Origin: Manganitrophus sp963718695
Lineage (GTDB): Bacteria > Nitrospirota > Nitrospiria > SBBL01 > Manganitrophaceae
NCBI GenBank assembly: GCA_963718695.1
Contig: OY970371.1
Coordinates: forward strand, 186,001 to 250,000
Length of the DNA stretch: 64,000 bases
Direction: 5' to 3'
Positions 41,223 through 49,565 of this stretch are shown in pieces (position 1 is the stretch's first letter; the number at the start of each line of letters is the position of its first letter). The translations under genes were made by a program, and so were the position numbers. The notes under the pieces were generated by a model. It saw only the letters and a list, made by a program, of their open reading frames with translations. It made no database searches and was not told the origin of the DNA.

Positions 41223-41903
41223 ATGAACGAGATATTTCATCGGTTGGCTTTGTTGGGAGATGTATGGGTGCTCTGGCTTTTGATCGCCGCCAGTGTGGTT
41301 TCCTTGGGAGTGATGCTGGAGCGGTGGTGGATTTTCCGGAAAAACGGTCTCGATTTCCCCAGCTTCCTTGAAGCGTTGGCCGGCCGTCTTGAAGAGGGGG
41401 ATCTGGCGGGGGCTCGGCAGGTCGTAAAGAACACACGGGGGGTGGAAGCGCGGGTGGCGGCCGCGGGTCTGGCGCACTTTGCCAAGGGGCCGGCCTCCGT
41501 GTCGGAAGCGATGATCTCCCGTCTGGTGCTGGAGCGGGCCGCGCTGGAGCGCAACCTGATTATTCTCGGGAGCCTGGGGAACAACGCGCCGTTCATCGGA
41601 TTGTTCGGCACGGTCCTCGGCATCATCAAGGCGTTCAACGATCTCGCGACGAGCGGCCAGTCGGGGGTCGGCGTCGTGATGGTCGGCATTTCCTCGGCAT
41701 TAATTGCGACGGCGTTCGGGATTTTCGTCGCGATTCCGGCGGTGGCGGCCAATAACGCCTTCCACACCCGAGTAAAAAGAGTGAGCGCCAATGCCCAAAG
41801 CCTCATTCACCGTGTGCAGGTCTATTTAAGAGATGAGACCAAGAGAGGCTCGCATCGCCTTTTCGGTGCAACGGAAGAAGAGAAAGAGGAGGTGCGCGCA
41901 TGA
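41223..41903 (+). CDS. exbB: ExbB (MotA/TolQ/ExbB proton channel)
   Basis: 226 residues with three predicted membrane helices (about 15-35, 115-140 and 155-178). The family core is visible as LGNNAPFIGLFGTVLGIIKA followed by IGISSALIATAFGIFVAIPA-type sequence with the conserved Thr/Ser. ExbB assembles a pentamer around ExbD and passes proton-motive force to TonB. The ATG at 41223 follows AGAGAGGG. The gene overlaps exbD by 4 bp (ATGA) and starts a five- or six-gene iron-uptake operon. Confidence 0.92.
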   Translation: MNEIFHRLALLGDVWVLWLLIAASVVSLGVMLERWWIFRKNGLDFPSFLEALAGRLEEGDLAGARQVVKNTRGVEARVAAAGLAHFAKGPASVSEAMISRLVLERAALERNLIILGSLGNNAPFIGLFGTVLGIIKAFNDLATSGQSGVGVVMVGISSALIATAFGIFVAIPAVAANNAFHTRVKRVSANAQSLIHRVQVYLRDETKRGSHRLFGATEEEKEEVRA

Positions 41904-42316
41904 GCGGGTACGATTCCGGCGATGACGGGGTGGTGACCGGTATCAACGTGACGCCGCTGGTCGATGTGGTGTTGGTCCTCCTGATCATTTTTATGGTGAC
42001 CGCCCATTTTACTTCCAACGGGGAAGTGAAGATCAACCTGCCCAAGACGGCTGCCGCGGAAGCCCCTCCCACCGCCGCCGGTCTGATCGTTTCGCTCGAC
42101 GGCGAGGGCCGGCTTTTTCTGATGGAGGAAGCGGTCGATCTCAACGGCCTGAAGGCGAATCTGGCGCTCGAGGCGGAGTTGAATCCCAGCGTCCGGGTGA
42201 CGCTGGCCGCCGACGGCCGGATTCATTACCAGCAGGTGGTCGGCGTTCTCGACGCGATCAAACAATCGGGGGTCACGCGGGTGTCGTTGGCATCGGAGCA
42301 GGGGGCGGCACCTTAA
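41900..42316 (+). CDS. exbD: ExbD (TolR-like biopolymer transport protein)
   Basis: 138 residues with one N-terminal membrane helix. The essential Asp is in INVTPLVDVVLVLLIIFMVT, the proton-carrying residue of ExbD/TolR. The periplasmic domain ends with the usual VRVTLAADGRIHYQQVVGVL and GVTRVSLASE-type strand. It partners ExbB and TonB. Overlap with exbB (ATGA) and a 1-bp gap to tonB show tight coupling. Confidence 0.92.
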   Translation: MSGYDSGDDGVVTGINVTPLVDVVLVLLIIFMVTAHFTSNGEVKINLPKTAAAEAPPTAAGLIVSLDGEGRLFLMEEAVDLNGLKANLALEAELNPSVRVTLAADGRIHYQQVVGVLDAIKQSGVTRVSLASEQGAAP

Positions 42317-42317
42317 G

Positions 42318-43190
42318 ATGATTCTCCTTAAGCAGATATTAAGCGGCACAAATATCGGGATCTTTCTCTCGACCCTCGTCCATGCCGGATTGGGCGGCGG
42401 GGTCTACTATACCTTGACCTCGGCCGTCGAGCCATCCCCCCGCGTTGTGGCCGACCTCGACCTCTCCATGACGTCGCTTTTACCGGCTCCCTCCGCCCCA
42501 CCCCCGCCGCCGGGACCGGGAGCCCAGGCGGAAGCAACGCCCGCTCCGGTCCGGACCGTCGCGAAGAAGCGGGCGGCGGCGTCTCCTCTCCCCCGGAAGG
42601 AGACGCCGCCGAAGCCGGAAGCGATCATCCCGCCGGTCGTTTCGGAAGTCTCCTCCGATCTTTCAGAGGTTCCGGAAGTGCCTGAAGCTCCCTCCACGGA
42701 GGAGGCTCCTTTGGGAGTCTCTTCCGGCGAGGCTCAGGAGACAGACGGGGGCGAGTCCGCCGCGGAAGAACCTGTCTCCGTCGCTGCGGCGGAGAGCGGC
42801 GAACCCGGTGGTGTGGCCGGGGGAGTCCCGGGGGGGATTCCCGGCGGGGAGACGGGCGGGGTATCTGGGGGATCGGCCGGTGCCGCGGGCCGCTACCTTT
42901 CCGCCGCTCAAGTCGCCAAACTCCCTCGATGGGTCGGCAATCTCATCGGCCCGGACGATTATCCCCGTTCGGCGCGGCGGGAGGGAAAGGACGGACGGGT
43001 GCTCATCTCGGTCTTCATCGACGCGGCCGGCCGGGTGAGGGATGTCCGTTTGTTGCAAGGAAGCGATGAAGCTCTAAACGAAGTGGCCCTTCGCAAGGCC
43101 CGGGAAGCGGTCTTCACCCCCGCCTACAACCAGGAAGGGGAGCCGGTCGCCTGCAAGGTGACCCTCCCGATCCGATTCCATTTACAATAG
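42318..43190 (+). CDS. tonB: TonB family energy transducer
   Basis: 290 residues. An N-terminal helix (FLSTLVHAGLGGGVYYTL) anchors it with the TonB-type Ser/His region. The periplasmic linker starts Pro/Ala-rich but ends in a long Gly-Gly repeat (VAGGVPGGIPGGETGGVSGG), unusual compared with the Pro-rich E. coli form. The C-terminal TonB domain has YPRSARREGKDGRVLISVFI and AREAVFTPAYNQEGEP. It links ExbBD to outer-membrane receptors. The receptor gene follows 49 bp later. Confidence 0.9.
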   Translation: MILLKQILSGTNIGIFLSTLVHAGLGGGVYYTLTSAVEPSPRVVADLDLSMTSLLPAPSAPPPPPGPGAQAEATPAPVRTVAKKRAAASPLPRKETPPKPEAIIPPVVSEVSSDLSEVPEVPEAPSTEEAPLGVSSGEAQETDGGESAAEEPVSVAAAESGEPGGVAGGVPGGIPGGETGGVSGGSAGAAGRYLSAAQVAKLPRWVGNLIGPDDYPRSARREGKDGRVLISVFIDAAGRVRDVRLLQGSDEALNEVALRKAREAVFTPAYNQEGEPVACKVTLPIRFHLQ

Positions 43191-43239
43191 GTTCAAAATC
43201 AAAAACACTCACCTCTAAAAGAGAAAGGAACACCCGAGA

Positions 43240-45534
43240 ATGAGACAACTGAAACGGACCTGCCGCCGCAACCGGCGGCTGGTGGAAGCGACGGCGATGA
43301 AACGAAGCGTCAAACAATCCCAGGCAGAGATCAGGCCGCGTACAGGGCGCTTCACCCAATCGATCGTGAGCGCCATCGGCGCGGCGGCTTTGATCGGCAT
43401 GGGGACGGTCGCCTGGGCGCAGGAGACCAACGAAGAGTCGGCCGTCCTTCCGGAGGTGGTGGTGCCGGGGCAACAGGAAAGAGAGGAGGACTCCTACAAG
43501 CCCGAAGCGCCCGCCTCGCCGAAATTTACCGAGCCGCTGGTCGATATCCCGCAGACGGTCACCGTGATTCCCGAGGCGGTGATCGAAGAGCGGGGGGCGA
43601 CGACGCTGCGCGACGTGCTGCGCAACGTCCCCGGCATCTCCCTTCAGGCGGGAGAGGGGGGCGTTCCGGCCGGAGACAACCTGTCGCTGCGTGGCTTCAA
43701 CGCCCGGACCGATCTCTTCATCGACGGCGTCCGCGATTTCGGCGGCTACTCCCGCGATCCGTTCAACGTCTCACAGGTCGAGGTCTTCAAAGGCCCCGCC
43801 TCTTCTTACGCCGGGCGCGGCTCGACCGGCGGCGCGATCAATCTGGTCAGCAAACGGCCGCTCCTCGATCCCTTCTACGGCGGGACGATCGGGATCGGCA
43901 CCGACAATTACAAACGGGCCACCCTCGACCTCAACCAGCCTCTGGAAGGATTACAGGGAACCTCCCTTCGCCTCAATGCCCTCTGGCATGACGCCGACGT
44001 TCCCCGCCGCGACGAGGTGACCAACCAGCGCTGGGGAGTCGCCCCGTCGATCGCCTTCGGCCTCGACACACCGACCCGGCTGACCCTCAGCTACTTCCAT
44101 CTCGATCAGGACAACATGCCCGATTACGGCATCCCCTGGGTGCCGGCCGACAACAGCGACCCGGTGCTGGCGACCTACGCCGATGAAGCGGCGCCGGTCG
44201 ACTTCAGCAATTTCTACGGCCTCAAGGATCGCGATTTCGAAAAAGTAGTTACCGACATCGCCACCGCGGAGATCGCGCACGATTTCAGCTCCTCCGTCAG
44301 CCTCCGCAATCTGACCCGCTACGGCCAGACCCGGCGCGACTCGGTCATCACCGCCCCCCGCTTTGCCGATTTAGATCCAGGACCGCTGACGGTCCAGGGG
44401 ACGGTGATCAACCGGAATCCGCAATCGCGCGATCAGACCGATACGATCCTCGCCAACCTGACCGACCTGACCCTCCGGTTCCGGACCGGCGGGATCGATC
44501 ACGCCGTCGCCACCGGAATCGAATACATTCATGAGACCTCGATCAATTATCTGAGGACGGGACCGCCGGCGCCTCAGACAGATCTATACAATCCGAATCC
44601 GGACGATCCCTATCCCTTCCCGGTGACCCGGACCGGCGCCAAAAACGATGCAACCGGAAAATCGCTGGCACTGTATCTCTTCGATACCCTCCATCTCGGG
44701 GAGCGGTGGGAAGTGACCGGGGGGTTGCGGTGGGACTACTTTGATCTCGATTATCAGTCGCGCGCGGCCAATGGCGATGTGACACCGTTTGAGCGGACCG
44801 ACCGGATGCTCAGCTGGCGGGCCGGGATCGTCTTCAAGCCGGCGGAGAACGGGAGCCTCTACGCCGCTTACGGAACGTCGTTCAATCCCTCCGCGGAAGG
44901 GCTGACCCTGGCCAGTACCGCGACGGCCGTCAACAACGCCGATCTCGAGCCTGAAGAAAGCCGGACCTATGAAGTCGGCACCAAATGGAATCTGTTCAAA
45001 GAGCGCCTTGCCGTGGCGGTGGCCCTCTTCCGGACGGAGAAGACCAACGCGCGGACCGAAGATCCGGACGTTAACACCGACGTGGTTGTCTTAGAGGGAA
45101 AAGAACGGGTCGACGGCGTGGAGCTGAGCGTCGCCGGAAACGTCACCGATCAATGGCAACTCTTCGGCGGCTATGCCCTTATGAACAGTGAAATCGTCGA
45201 AACGCTTGACGCAGTGGAGGTCGGAAACGAGCTGGCCAATACGCCGAAACACTCCTTCAGCTTATGGACGACCTATCAGTTGCCGTTGAATCTCGAAGTC
45301 GGGGGAGGAGCGCAGTTCGTCGGCGATCGATTCTCGAACGTCAACAACGATCGGACCGCGCCGAGCTATTGGCTCTTCGACGCGATGGTCGCCTACCGGG
45401 CGACCGAGAGCCTGACCCTTCGGGTCAACGGATACAATCTGGCCGACGAGGAATATATCGAGTCGCTCGGCGGCGGCCACTTTATCCCCGGCGCGGGGCG
45501 GTCGGCGATCGCCACGGCCGACTTTCAATTCTAA
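43240..45534 (+). CDS. TonB-dependent siderophore receptor
   Basis: 764 residues. A long N-terminal region contains the signal peptide (VSAIGAAALIGMGTVAWA), then the plug domain (VDIPQTVTVIPEAVIEERGA, LRNVPGISLQAGEGG, VEVFKGPASSYAGRGSTGG) and a 22-strand barrel ending in aromatic ADFQF. The pattern is that of ferric-siderophore receptors of the FhuA/FpvA class rather than vitamin B12 or sugar receptors. It begins at the ATG at 43240; an ATG at 43300 is possible. It lies in the iron operon between tonB and the PiuC-like gene. Confidence 0.92.
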   Translation: MRQLKRTCRRNRRLVEATAMKRSVKQSQAEIRPRTGRFTQSIVSAIGAAALIGMGTVAWAQETNEESAVLPEVVVPGQQEREEDSYKPEAPASPKFTEPLVDIPQTVTVIPEAVIEERGATTLRDVLRNVPGISLQAGEGGVPAGDNLSLRGFNARTDLFIDGVRDFGGYSRDPFNVSQVEVFKGPASSYAGRGSTGGAINLVSKRPLLDPFYGGTIGIGTDNYKRATLDLNQPLEGLQGTSLRLNALWHDADVPRRDEVTNQRWGVAPSIAFGLDTPTRLTLSYFHLDQDNMPDYGIPWVPADNSDPVLATYADEAAPVDFSNFYGLKDRDFEKVVTDIATAEIAHDFSSSVSLRNLTRYGQTRRDSVITAPRFADLDPGPLTVQGTVINRNPQSRDQTDTILANLTDLTLRFRTGGIDHAVATGIEYIHETSINYLRTGPPAPQTDLYNPNPDDPYPFPVTRTGAKNDATGKSLALYLFDTLHLGERWEVTGGLRWDYFDLDYQSRAANGDVTPFERTDRMLSWRAGIVFKPAENGSLYAAYGTSFNPSAEGLTLASTATAVNNADLEPEESRTYEVGTKWNLFKERLAVAVALFRTEKTNARTEDPDVNTDVVVLEGKERVDGVELSVAGNVTDQWQLFGGYALMNSEIVETLDAVEVGNELANTPKHSFSLWTTYQLPLNLEVGGGAQFVGDRFSNVNNDRTAPSYWLFDAMVAYRATESLTLRVNGYNLADEEYIESLGGGHFIPGAGRSAIATADFQF

Positions 45535-45552
45535 GACGAAAGGAGAAGAGAG

Positions 45553-46233
45553 ATGTTATTAAGCATCCCCGACGTATTGACGAAGGAGCAGCTCGTGGAG
45601 GCCCGGAGAGTCCTGGATCAGGCTGAATGGGTCGACGGCCGCGTCACCGCAGGGCATCAATCGGCTATTGCGAAGGACAACATGCAGGTGCGGGAAGGCC
45701 ATCCCGCCGCGTTGAAAGTGGGGGAGATGATCCTGGAAGCGCTCGGGAAAAGTCCGCTGTTTATTTCGGCGGCCCTCCCGCTGAAGGTCTTCCCGCCGCT
45801 CTTCAACCGATATCAAAATGGCCAGTCGTTCGGCACCCACGTCGACAACGCCGTCCGACAGGTTCCCGGGACCCCCTACAAAATACGCACCGATCTTTCG
45901 GCGACCCTCTTCCTGAGCGGGCCGGACGAATACGAGGGGGGTGAGCTGGTGGTCGAAGACACCTATGGCGTGCAAAGTATAAAGCTGTCGGCCGGCCACC
46001 TGGTTCTTTATCCTTCGACGAGTCTTCATCATGTCCGGCCGGTGACGCGCGGGACGCGCCTCGCCTCCTTTTTTTGGATTCAGAGCATGGTCCGCGACGA
46101 TGCCCGGCGCTCGATCTTGTTCGATCTCGATTTGGGGATTCAGCGGCTGGAGCGGGATCCGGGCCATCCGTCGGTCGTGCAATTGACCGGCGTTTATCAC
46201 AATCTTCTGCGGCATTGGTCGGAGGTGAGTTAG
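45553..46233 (+). CDS. PKHD-type Fe(II)/2-oxoglutarate dioxygenase (PiuC/YbiX-like)
   Basis: 226 residues. The double-stranded beta-helix iron site is visible: THVDNA (H-x-D) near residue 97, distal His in SLHHVRPVTRGTRL near residue 158, and the Arg for 2-oxoglutarate in VTRGTR. A C-terminal RDDARRSILFDLD region follows. PiuC genes are Fur-regulated and neighbour siderophore receptors in many proteobacteria; their substrate is not known. The start at 45553 lies close after the receptor stop with AAGGAGAAGAG upstream. Confidence 0.9.
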   Translation: MLLSIPDVLTKEQLVEARRVLDQAEWVDGRVTAGHQSAIAKDNMQVREGHPAALKVGEMILEALGKSPLFISAALPLKVFPPLFNRYQNGQSFGTHVDNAVRQVPGTPYKIRTDLSATLFLSGPDEYEGGELVVEDTYGVQSIKLSAGHLVLYPSTSLHHVRPVTRGTRLASFFWIQSMVRDDARRSILFDLDLGIQRLERDPGHPSVVQLTGVYHNLLRHWSEVS

Positions 46234-46240
46234 AGGAGGG

Positions 46241-47449
46241 ATGGAAATGGAGAAGGTTTCGACCCGACAAGCGATCACGTTCCGCAATATCCTTTTTTGG
46301 GTCCATCTCGCGGCGGGGACCGTCGCGGGTCTTGTGATCCTGGTGATGGCGCTCACCGGCGCGCTGATCGCCTTCGAGCCGCAGATCGTCGATTTCGCAG
46401 AGCGGGGGGTTCGGAACGTGTCCCCGCCGGCGCCGGACGCGCAAAGATTGAACATGGAGACGATCGTGACGAAGGGGCGGGAGGCGTTTCCGGAGGTCCC
46501 CCCCAGCGGCGTCTCCATGGGCTCCGAGCCGACCTCCTCCGCCGCGGTCAGCTTCGGGCGGGAGGGGACGATCTTTGTCAATCCCTATACCGGAGACGTG
46601 TTGGGGAAAGGCTCGAAGGTCCACAAGCTCATGCATGGGATTGAAGATTGGCACCGCTGGCTCGGCTCGCGCGAAATCGGACGGCCGGTCACCGGCCTCT
46701 CCAACGCGGCATTCTTGATCCTGGTCGTCACCGGTTTCTACCTCTGGTGGCCGAGACGGTGGGCCGGCACGACCCTCAAAACGGTGACCCGTTTCAACCC
46801 GCGCTTGCAGGGAAAGGCGCGCGATTGGAACCGTCATAACGTCATCGGTTTCTGGTGCGCGCCGGTTCTCCTCGTCATCACCCTGACCGGACTGGTCATG
46901 TCGTATCGATGGGCCAACGATCTCCTCTACAGGCTTACCGGAAATGAGTCCCCTCCAGCCCCGCAAGCGGCTCCCTCCGGGCCGCCCCCTGAATTTCCGC
47001 TCGACAGGGTCGATCCTCTCTGGGCGCGCGCGGAGGCGCAGGCGCCCGGCTGGGTGTCGATCCGGCTCCGCTTCCCGCAAAAGCCGGAGGGGCCGGTGAC
47101 CGCCACCATTCAAGAGCCGGCGGCATGGCATCCGAGCCCGCGCTCGCTGCTGACGTTGAATCCCGTGACGGCGGAGGTGGTGAAGTGGGAGCCGTTTTCC
47201 GAATATAACCTCGGAAGAACGTTGCGCGCGTGGGTCCAGCCGATCCACACCGGCGTGGCGGGGGGAATTCCGGGTCAAATCATCGCTCTTATCGGGGCGA
47301 TGGGAGGGATCATGCTTGCCTGGACCGGTCTCGCCATGGCGTGGCGCCGGATCTTCCAACGCAGGCCGAAGTCCGTCGCGGCGCCGGCCGTCAGCACGGC
47401 GGAACCGCCCCTCCTAGGTCAAGACCCTGGGAAGCTGATCGAGGAGTGA
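46241..47449 (+). CDS. PepSY-domain iron-regulated membrane protein
   Basis: 402 residues with four predicted membrane helices (about 22-45, 155-175, 205-228 and 345-370) and periplasmic PepSY-like regions between them (VNPYTGDVLGKGSKVHKLMH, GIEDWHRWLGSREIGRP with conserved His). Proteins like this (FpvG-type and PiuB-type) reduce siderophore-bound iron or help its release in the periplasm. It is the last gene of the iron operon, 7 bp after the PiuC-like gene. Confidence 0.88.
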   Translation: MEMEKVSTRQAITFRNILFWVHLAAGTVAGLVILVMALTGALIAFEPQIVDFAERGVRNVSPPAPDAQRLNMETIVTKGREAFPEVPPSGVSMGSEPTSSAAVSFGREGTIFVNPYTGDVLGKGSKVHKLMHGIEDWHRWLGSREIGRPVTGLSNAAFLILVVTGFYLWWPRRWAGTTLKTVTRFNPRLQGKARDWNRHNVIGFWCAPVLLVITLTGLVMSYRWANDLLYRLTGNESPPAPQAAPSGPPPEFPLDRVDPLWARAEAQAPGWVSIRLRFPQKPEGPVTATIQEPAAWHPSPRSLLTLNPVTAEVVKWEPFSEYNLGRTLRAWVQPIHTGVAGGIPGQIIALIGAMGGIMLAWTGLAMAWRRIFQRRPKSVAAPAVSTAEPPLLGQDPGKLIEE

Positions 47450-47460
47450 CTTGTTATCGG

Positions 47461-47865
47461 CTATGATTCCCGGTAACTCGCAAACGACTTCGGCGTTTCC
47501 CACAAACGGACCTCGGAGACCGGAAGTTTTTGCGAGACGGCGTAGTCGTAAATCAGCTTGGAGATTGCCTCGGCGGTGGGGTTCTCATCGATGAGGAAGT
47601 ATCTTTCTTTCCTCTCCGCGAGCGCGGGGATCAGCGGGTCGCGGCGGCAGAGGATCATGTTGTGGTCGAGGTTGTCATCGATCCAGACCTGAACGACCTG
47701 TTTGATCTCTTCGAAGTCGCGGACCATTCCGAGGTCGTTCAGTTTCTCGGAGAAGAGCTCGATCTCGACCTTTCCGTTGTGGCCGTGGAGATGGCGGCAC
47801 TTGCCGCTGTAGTTGAGAAGCCGGTGGCCGTAGCAGAAGTGGATTTCGCGGGTGACTTTATACAT
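47461..47865 (-). CDS. 6-carboxytetrahydropterin synthase / PTPS family (QueD-like)
   Basis: 134 residues. The zinc and catalytic features are present: FCYGHRL (first His) and CRHLHGHN with the catalytic Cys (C-x3-HGH), then GMVRDFEEIK, and a late NPTAEAISKLIYDYA. It would make 6-carboxy-tetrahydropterin (queuosine pathway) or a related pterin from 7,8-dihydroneopterin triphosphate. A pteridine-reductase-like SDR lies 17 bp upstream on the same strand, so the pair may make a reduced pterin cofactor; QueC lies divergently beyond it. Confidence 0.85.
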   Translation of the reverse strand: MYKVTREIHFCYGHRLLNYSGKCRHLHGHNGKVEIELFSEKLNDLGMVRDFEEIKQVVQVWIDDNLDHNMILCRRDPLIPALAERKERYFLIDENPTAEAISKLIYDYAVSQKLPVSEVRLWETPKSFASYRES

Positions 47866-47882
47866 TCATTGTCCCTTTCAAA

Positions 47883-48614
47883 TTAAGCAATCAGCCGTCC
47901 ACCGTCGACGACAATCGTGGCGCCCGTCATAAAGTCGGTCCCCTCAATCAAAAAGAGAATCGCGTTCACGATGTCCTGCGGCGATCCGACCTTTTTCAAC
48001 GGCGTATTCCGCGAGATCTCCTCCTCTTCGACCGGATCGAGGTTCTCGGGAAGGAGAATCGGGCCGGGGGCGATGGCGTTCACCTCGATCTTTGGGGCGA
48101 GGGTCTTGGCGAGGCCTTTCGTCATCGCGATCACCCCTGCCTTGGAAATGCAGTAGGGGAGATAATCGACATAGGGCCGAAATCCCGACCAATCGGCGAA
48201 GTTGATAATTTTCCCACCCTCCTTTTGCATCGCTTTTGCGGCCGCTTGCGCGCAGAAGAAGCTTCCCTTTAAATTCGAATCGAGCGTCCGATCCCAGTCT
48301 TTTTCGGTGACCTCGAAGAGCGGGGTCTTAAAGAAGACGGCGGCATTGTTGACCAGGACGTCGAGGCGGCCGAGGACCTTGACCGTCTCCTGAACGATCC
48401 GCTCGCAGTCGCGCGCCTTGGCGAGATTTCCCTGAACGGCATGCGCGGTGCCGCCCCGCTTCTCAATCGCTTTGACGACCGTTTGGGCTTCTTTTTTGGA
48501 GCGATTGTAATGGATGGCTACCTGCGCCCCTTTCTCGGCAAGCGCCAGCGCGATCGATTTCCCGACCCGGCGGCCGGCGCCGGTGACGAGAACCGTCTTC
48601 CCTTTGAGTTTCAT
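47883..48614 (-). CDS. SDR family protein, pteridine reductase-like
   Basis: 243 residues of a classical short-chain dehydrogenase. The NADP-binding motif is TGAGRRVGKS, of the TGX3RXG form typical of pteridine reductase (PTR1/FolM), then NNAAVF, the ADWSGFRPYVDYLPYCISKAG active site (Asp in place of Ser, Tyr-x3-Lys intact) and IAPGPI. It would reduce dihydropterin or dihydrofolate with NADPH. It sits just upstream of QueD in the same direction. Confidence 0.8.
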   Translation of the reverse strand: MKLKGKTVLVTGAGRRVGKSIALALAEKGAQVAIHYNRSKKEAQTVVKAIEKRGGTAHAVQGNLAKARDCERIVQETVKVLGRLDVLVNNAAVFFKTPLFEVTEKDWDRTLDSNLKGSFFCAQAAAKAMQKEGGKIINFADWSGFRPYVDYLPYCISKAGVIAMTKGLAKTLAPKIEVNAIAPGPILLPENLDPVEEEEISRNTPLKKVGSPQDIVNAILFLIEGTDFMTGATIVVDGGRLIA

Positions 48615-48857
48615 TCGAGCATTGCTCCCGTTTGGAGAATTTCGCTATGATAGTATGCGGGGCGGAAAAGATCAAGGAGGATTGCTCCTTTCTCTATGCT
48701 CCCCTTGAAGTGTAAAGATTTCCGTCGGTCTCGGACAAGCTTGTGGCAGGAAAATAGATGGAAATACAATTTCGGAATTGATTTGATGAAGGCACTTTGT
48801 TAGAATCGGCTTCCTGTTCCCATAGCCCACTCTGGTATGCATGTCGGTATGGCCGGT

Positions 48858-49565
48858 ATGAAGGATAAGAAGGAAAGAGGGAAAGAAGAGAAGGTGCTCG
48901 TACTCGTCAGCGGCGGGATCGACAGCGCGGTGCTGGTGTCGGAGTTGTCGGCTCAATTTGCGTCGGTCATTCCTTTTTATATCCGGAACGGATTTGCCTG
49001 GGAAAAAGTGGAGCTGCACTGGCTCCGGCGTTACCTGAAAAAGATCGCCTCCAAGGCCATCGCTCCCCTCAGGATCGTCGATCTGCCGCTTCGGGATGTT
49101 TATCCCGATCATTGGAGCCTGACCGGAAAGAAAACTCCCGACTTCGATTCGGAAGACGCGGCCGTTTACCTTCCGGGAAGGAATATCATTCTCCTCTCCA
49201 AGGCCGCGGTGTATGCGGCGCTGCAAGGGGTGGCGTTTATCGCCTCCGGCATCCTCAAGGGAAATCCTTTCCCCGACAGCACCCCTCTTTTTTTTAGGAC
49301 CATGGAGACGGCGCTCTCGGAAGGGCTCCGGGCCCCTATTACGGTGATCACCCCGTATGCGCAGCGCTCCAAGCGGGAGGTGCTGGAGCGCGGGCGCGCG
49401 CTTCCCCTCTCCCTTACGTTTTCCTGCATCGCGCCGAAAGGGATGGCCCATTGTGGAAAATGCAACAAGTGCGCGGAGCGGATGCGGGCTTTTCGGGCCG
49501 CCGGCCTCTCAGATCCAACGACGTATCGATCCATCGCAAAAGTGAAAGGAAAGTCTCATGACTGA
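48858..49565 (+). CDS. queC: 7-cyano-7-deazaguanine synthase (QueC-like)
   Basis: About 235 residues. The PP-loop ATP pyrophosphatase motif VLVSGGIDSAVLV is at the N-terminus, and the C-terminal zinc site has four Cys (SCIAPKG, AHCGKCNKCAER). QueC converts 7-carboxy-7-deazaguanine to preQ0 with ATP and ammonia. In-frame ATGs at 48837, 48849 and 48858 are all possible and none has a strong Shine-Dalgarno. The spacing from the divergent SDR is 243 bp, and I see no preQ1 riboswitch in it. The stop overlaps the next gene by 8 bp. Confidence 0.85.
   Translation: MKDKKERGKEEKVLVLVSGGIDSAVLVSELSAQFASVIPFYIRNGFAWEKVELHWLRRYLKKIASKAIAPLRIVDLPLRDVYPDHWSLTGKKTPDFDSEDAAVYLPGRNIILLSKAAVYAALQGVAFIASGILKGNPFPDSTPLFFRTMETALSEGLRAPITVITPYAQRSKREVLERGRALPLSLTFSCIAPKGMAHCGKCNKCAERMRAFRAAGLSDPTTYRSIAKVKGKSHD

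Noticed and set aside
45803..47359. Minus-strand open frame of 518 codons
   Set aside because: It is antisense to the PiuC-like and PepSY genes; Arg/Pro/Gly-rich shadow composition.
48615..48857. preQ1 riboswitch before QueC or the SDR-QueD pair
   Set aside because: I found no H-type pseudoknot pattern with a sequestered Shine-Dalgarno in this interval.
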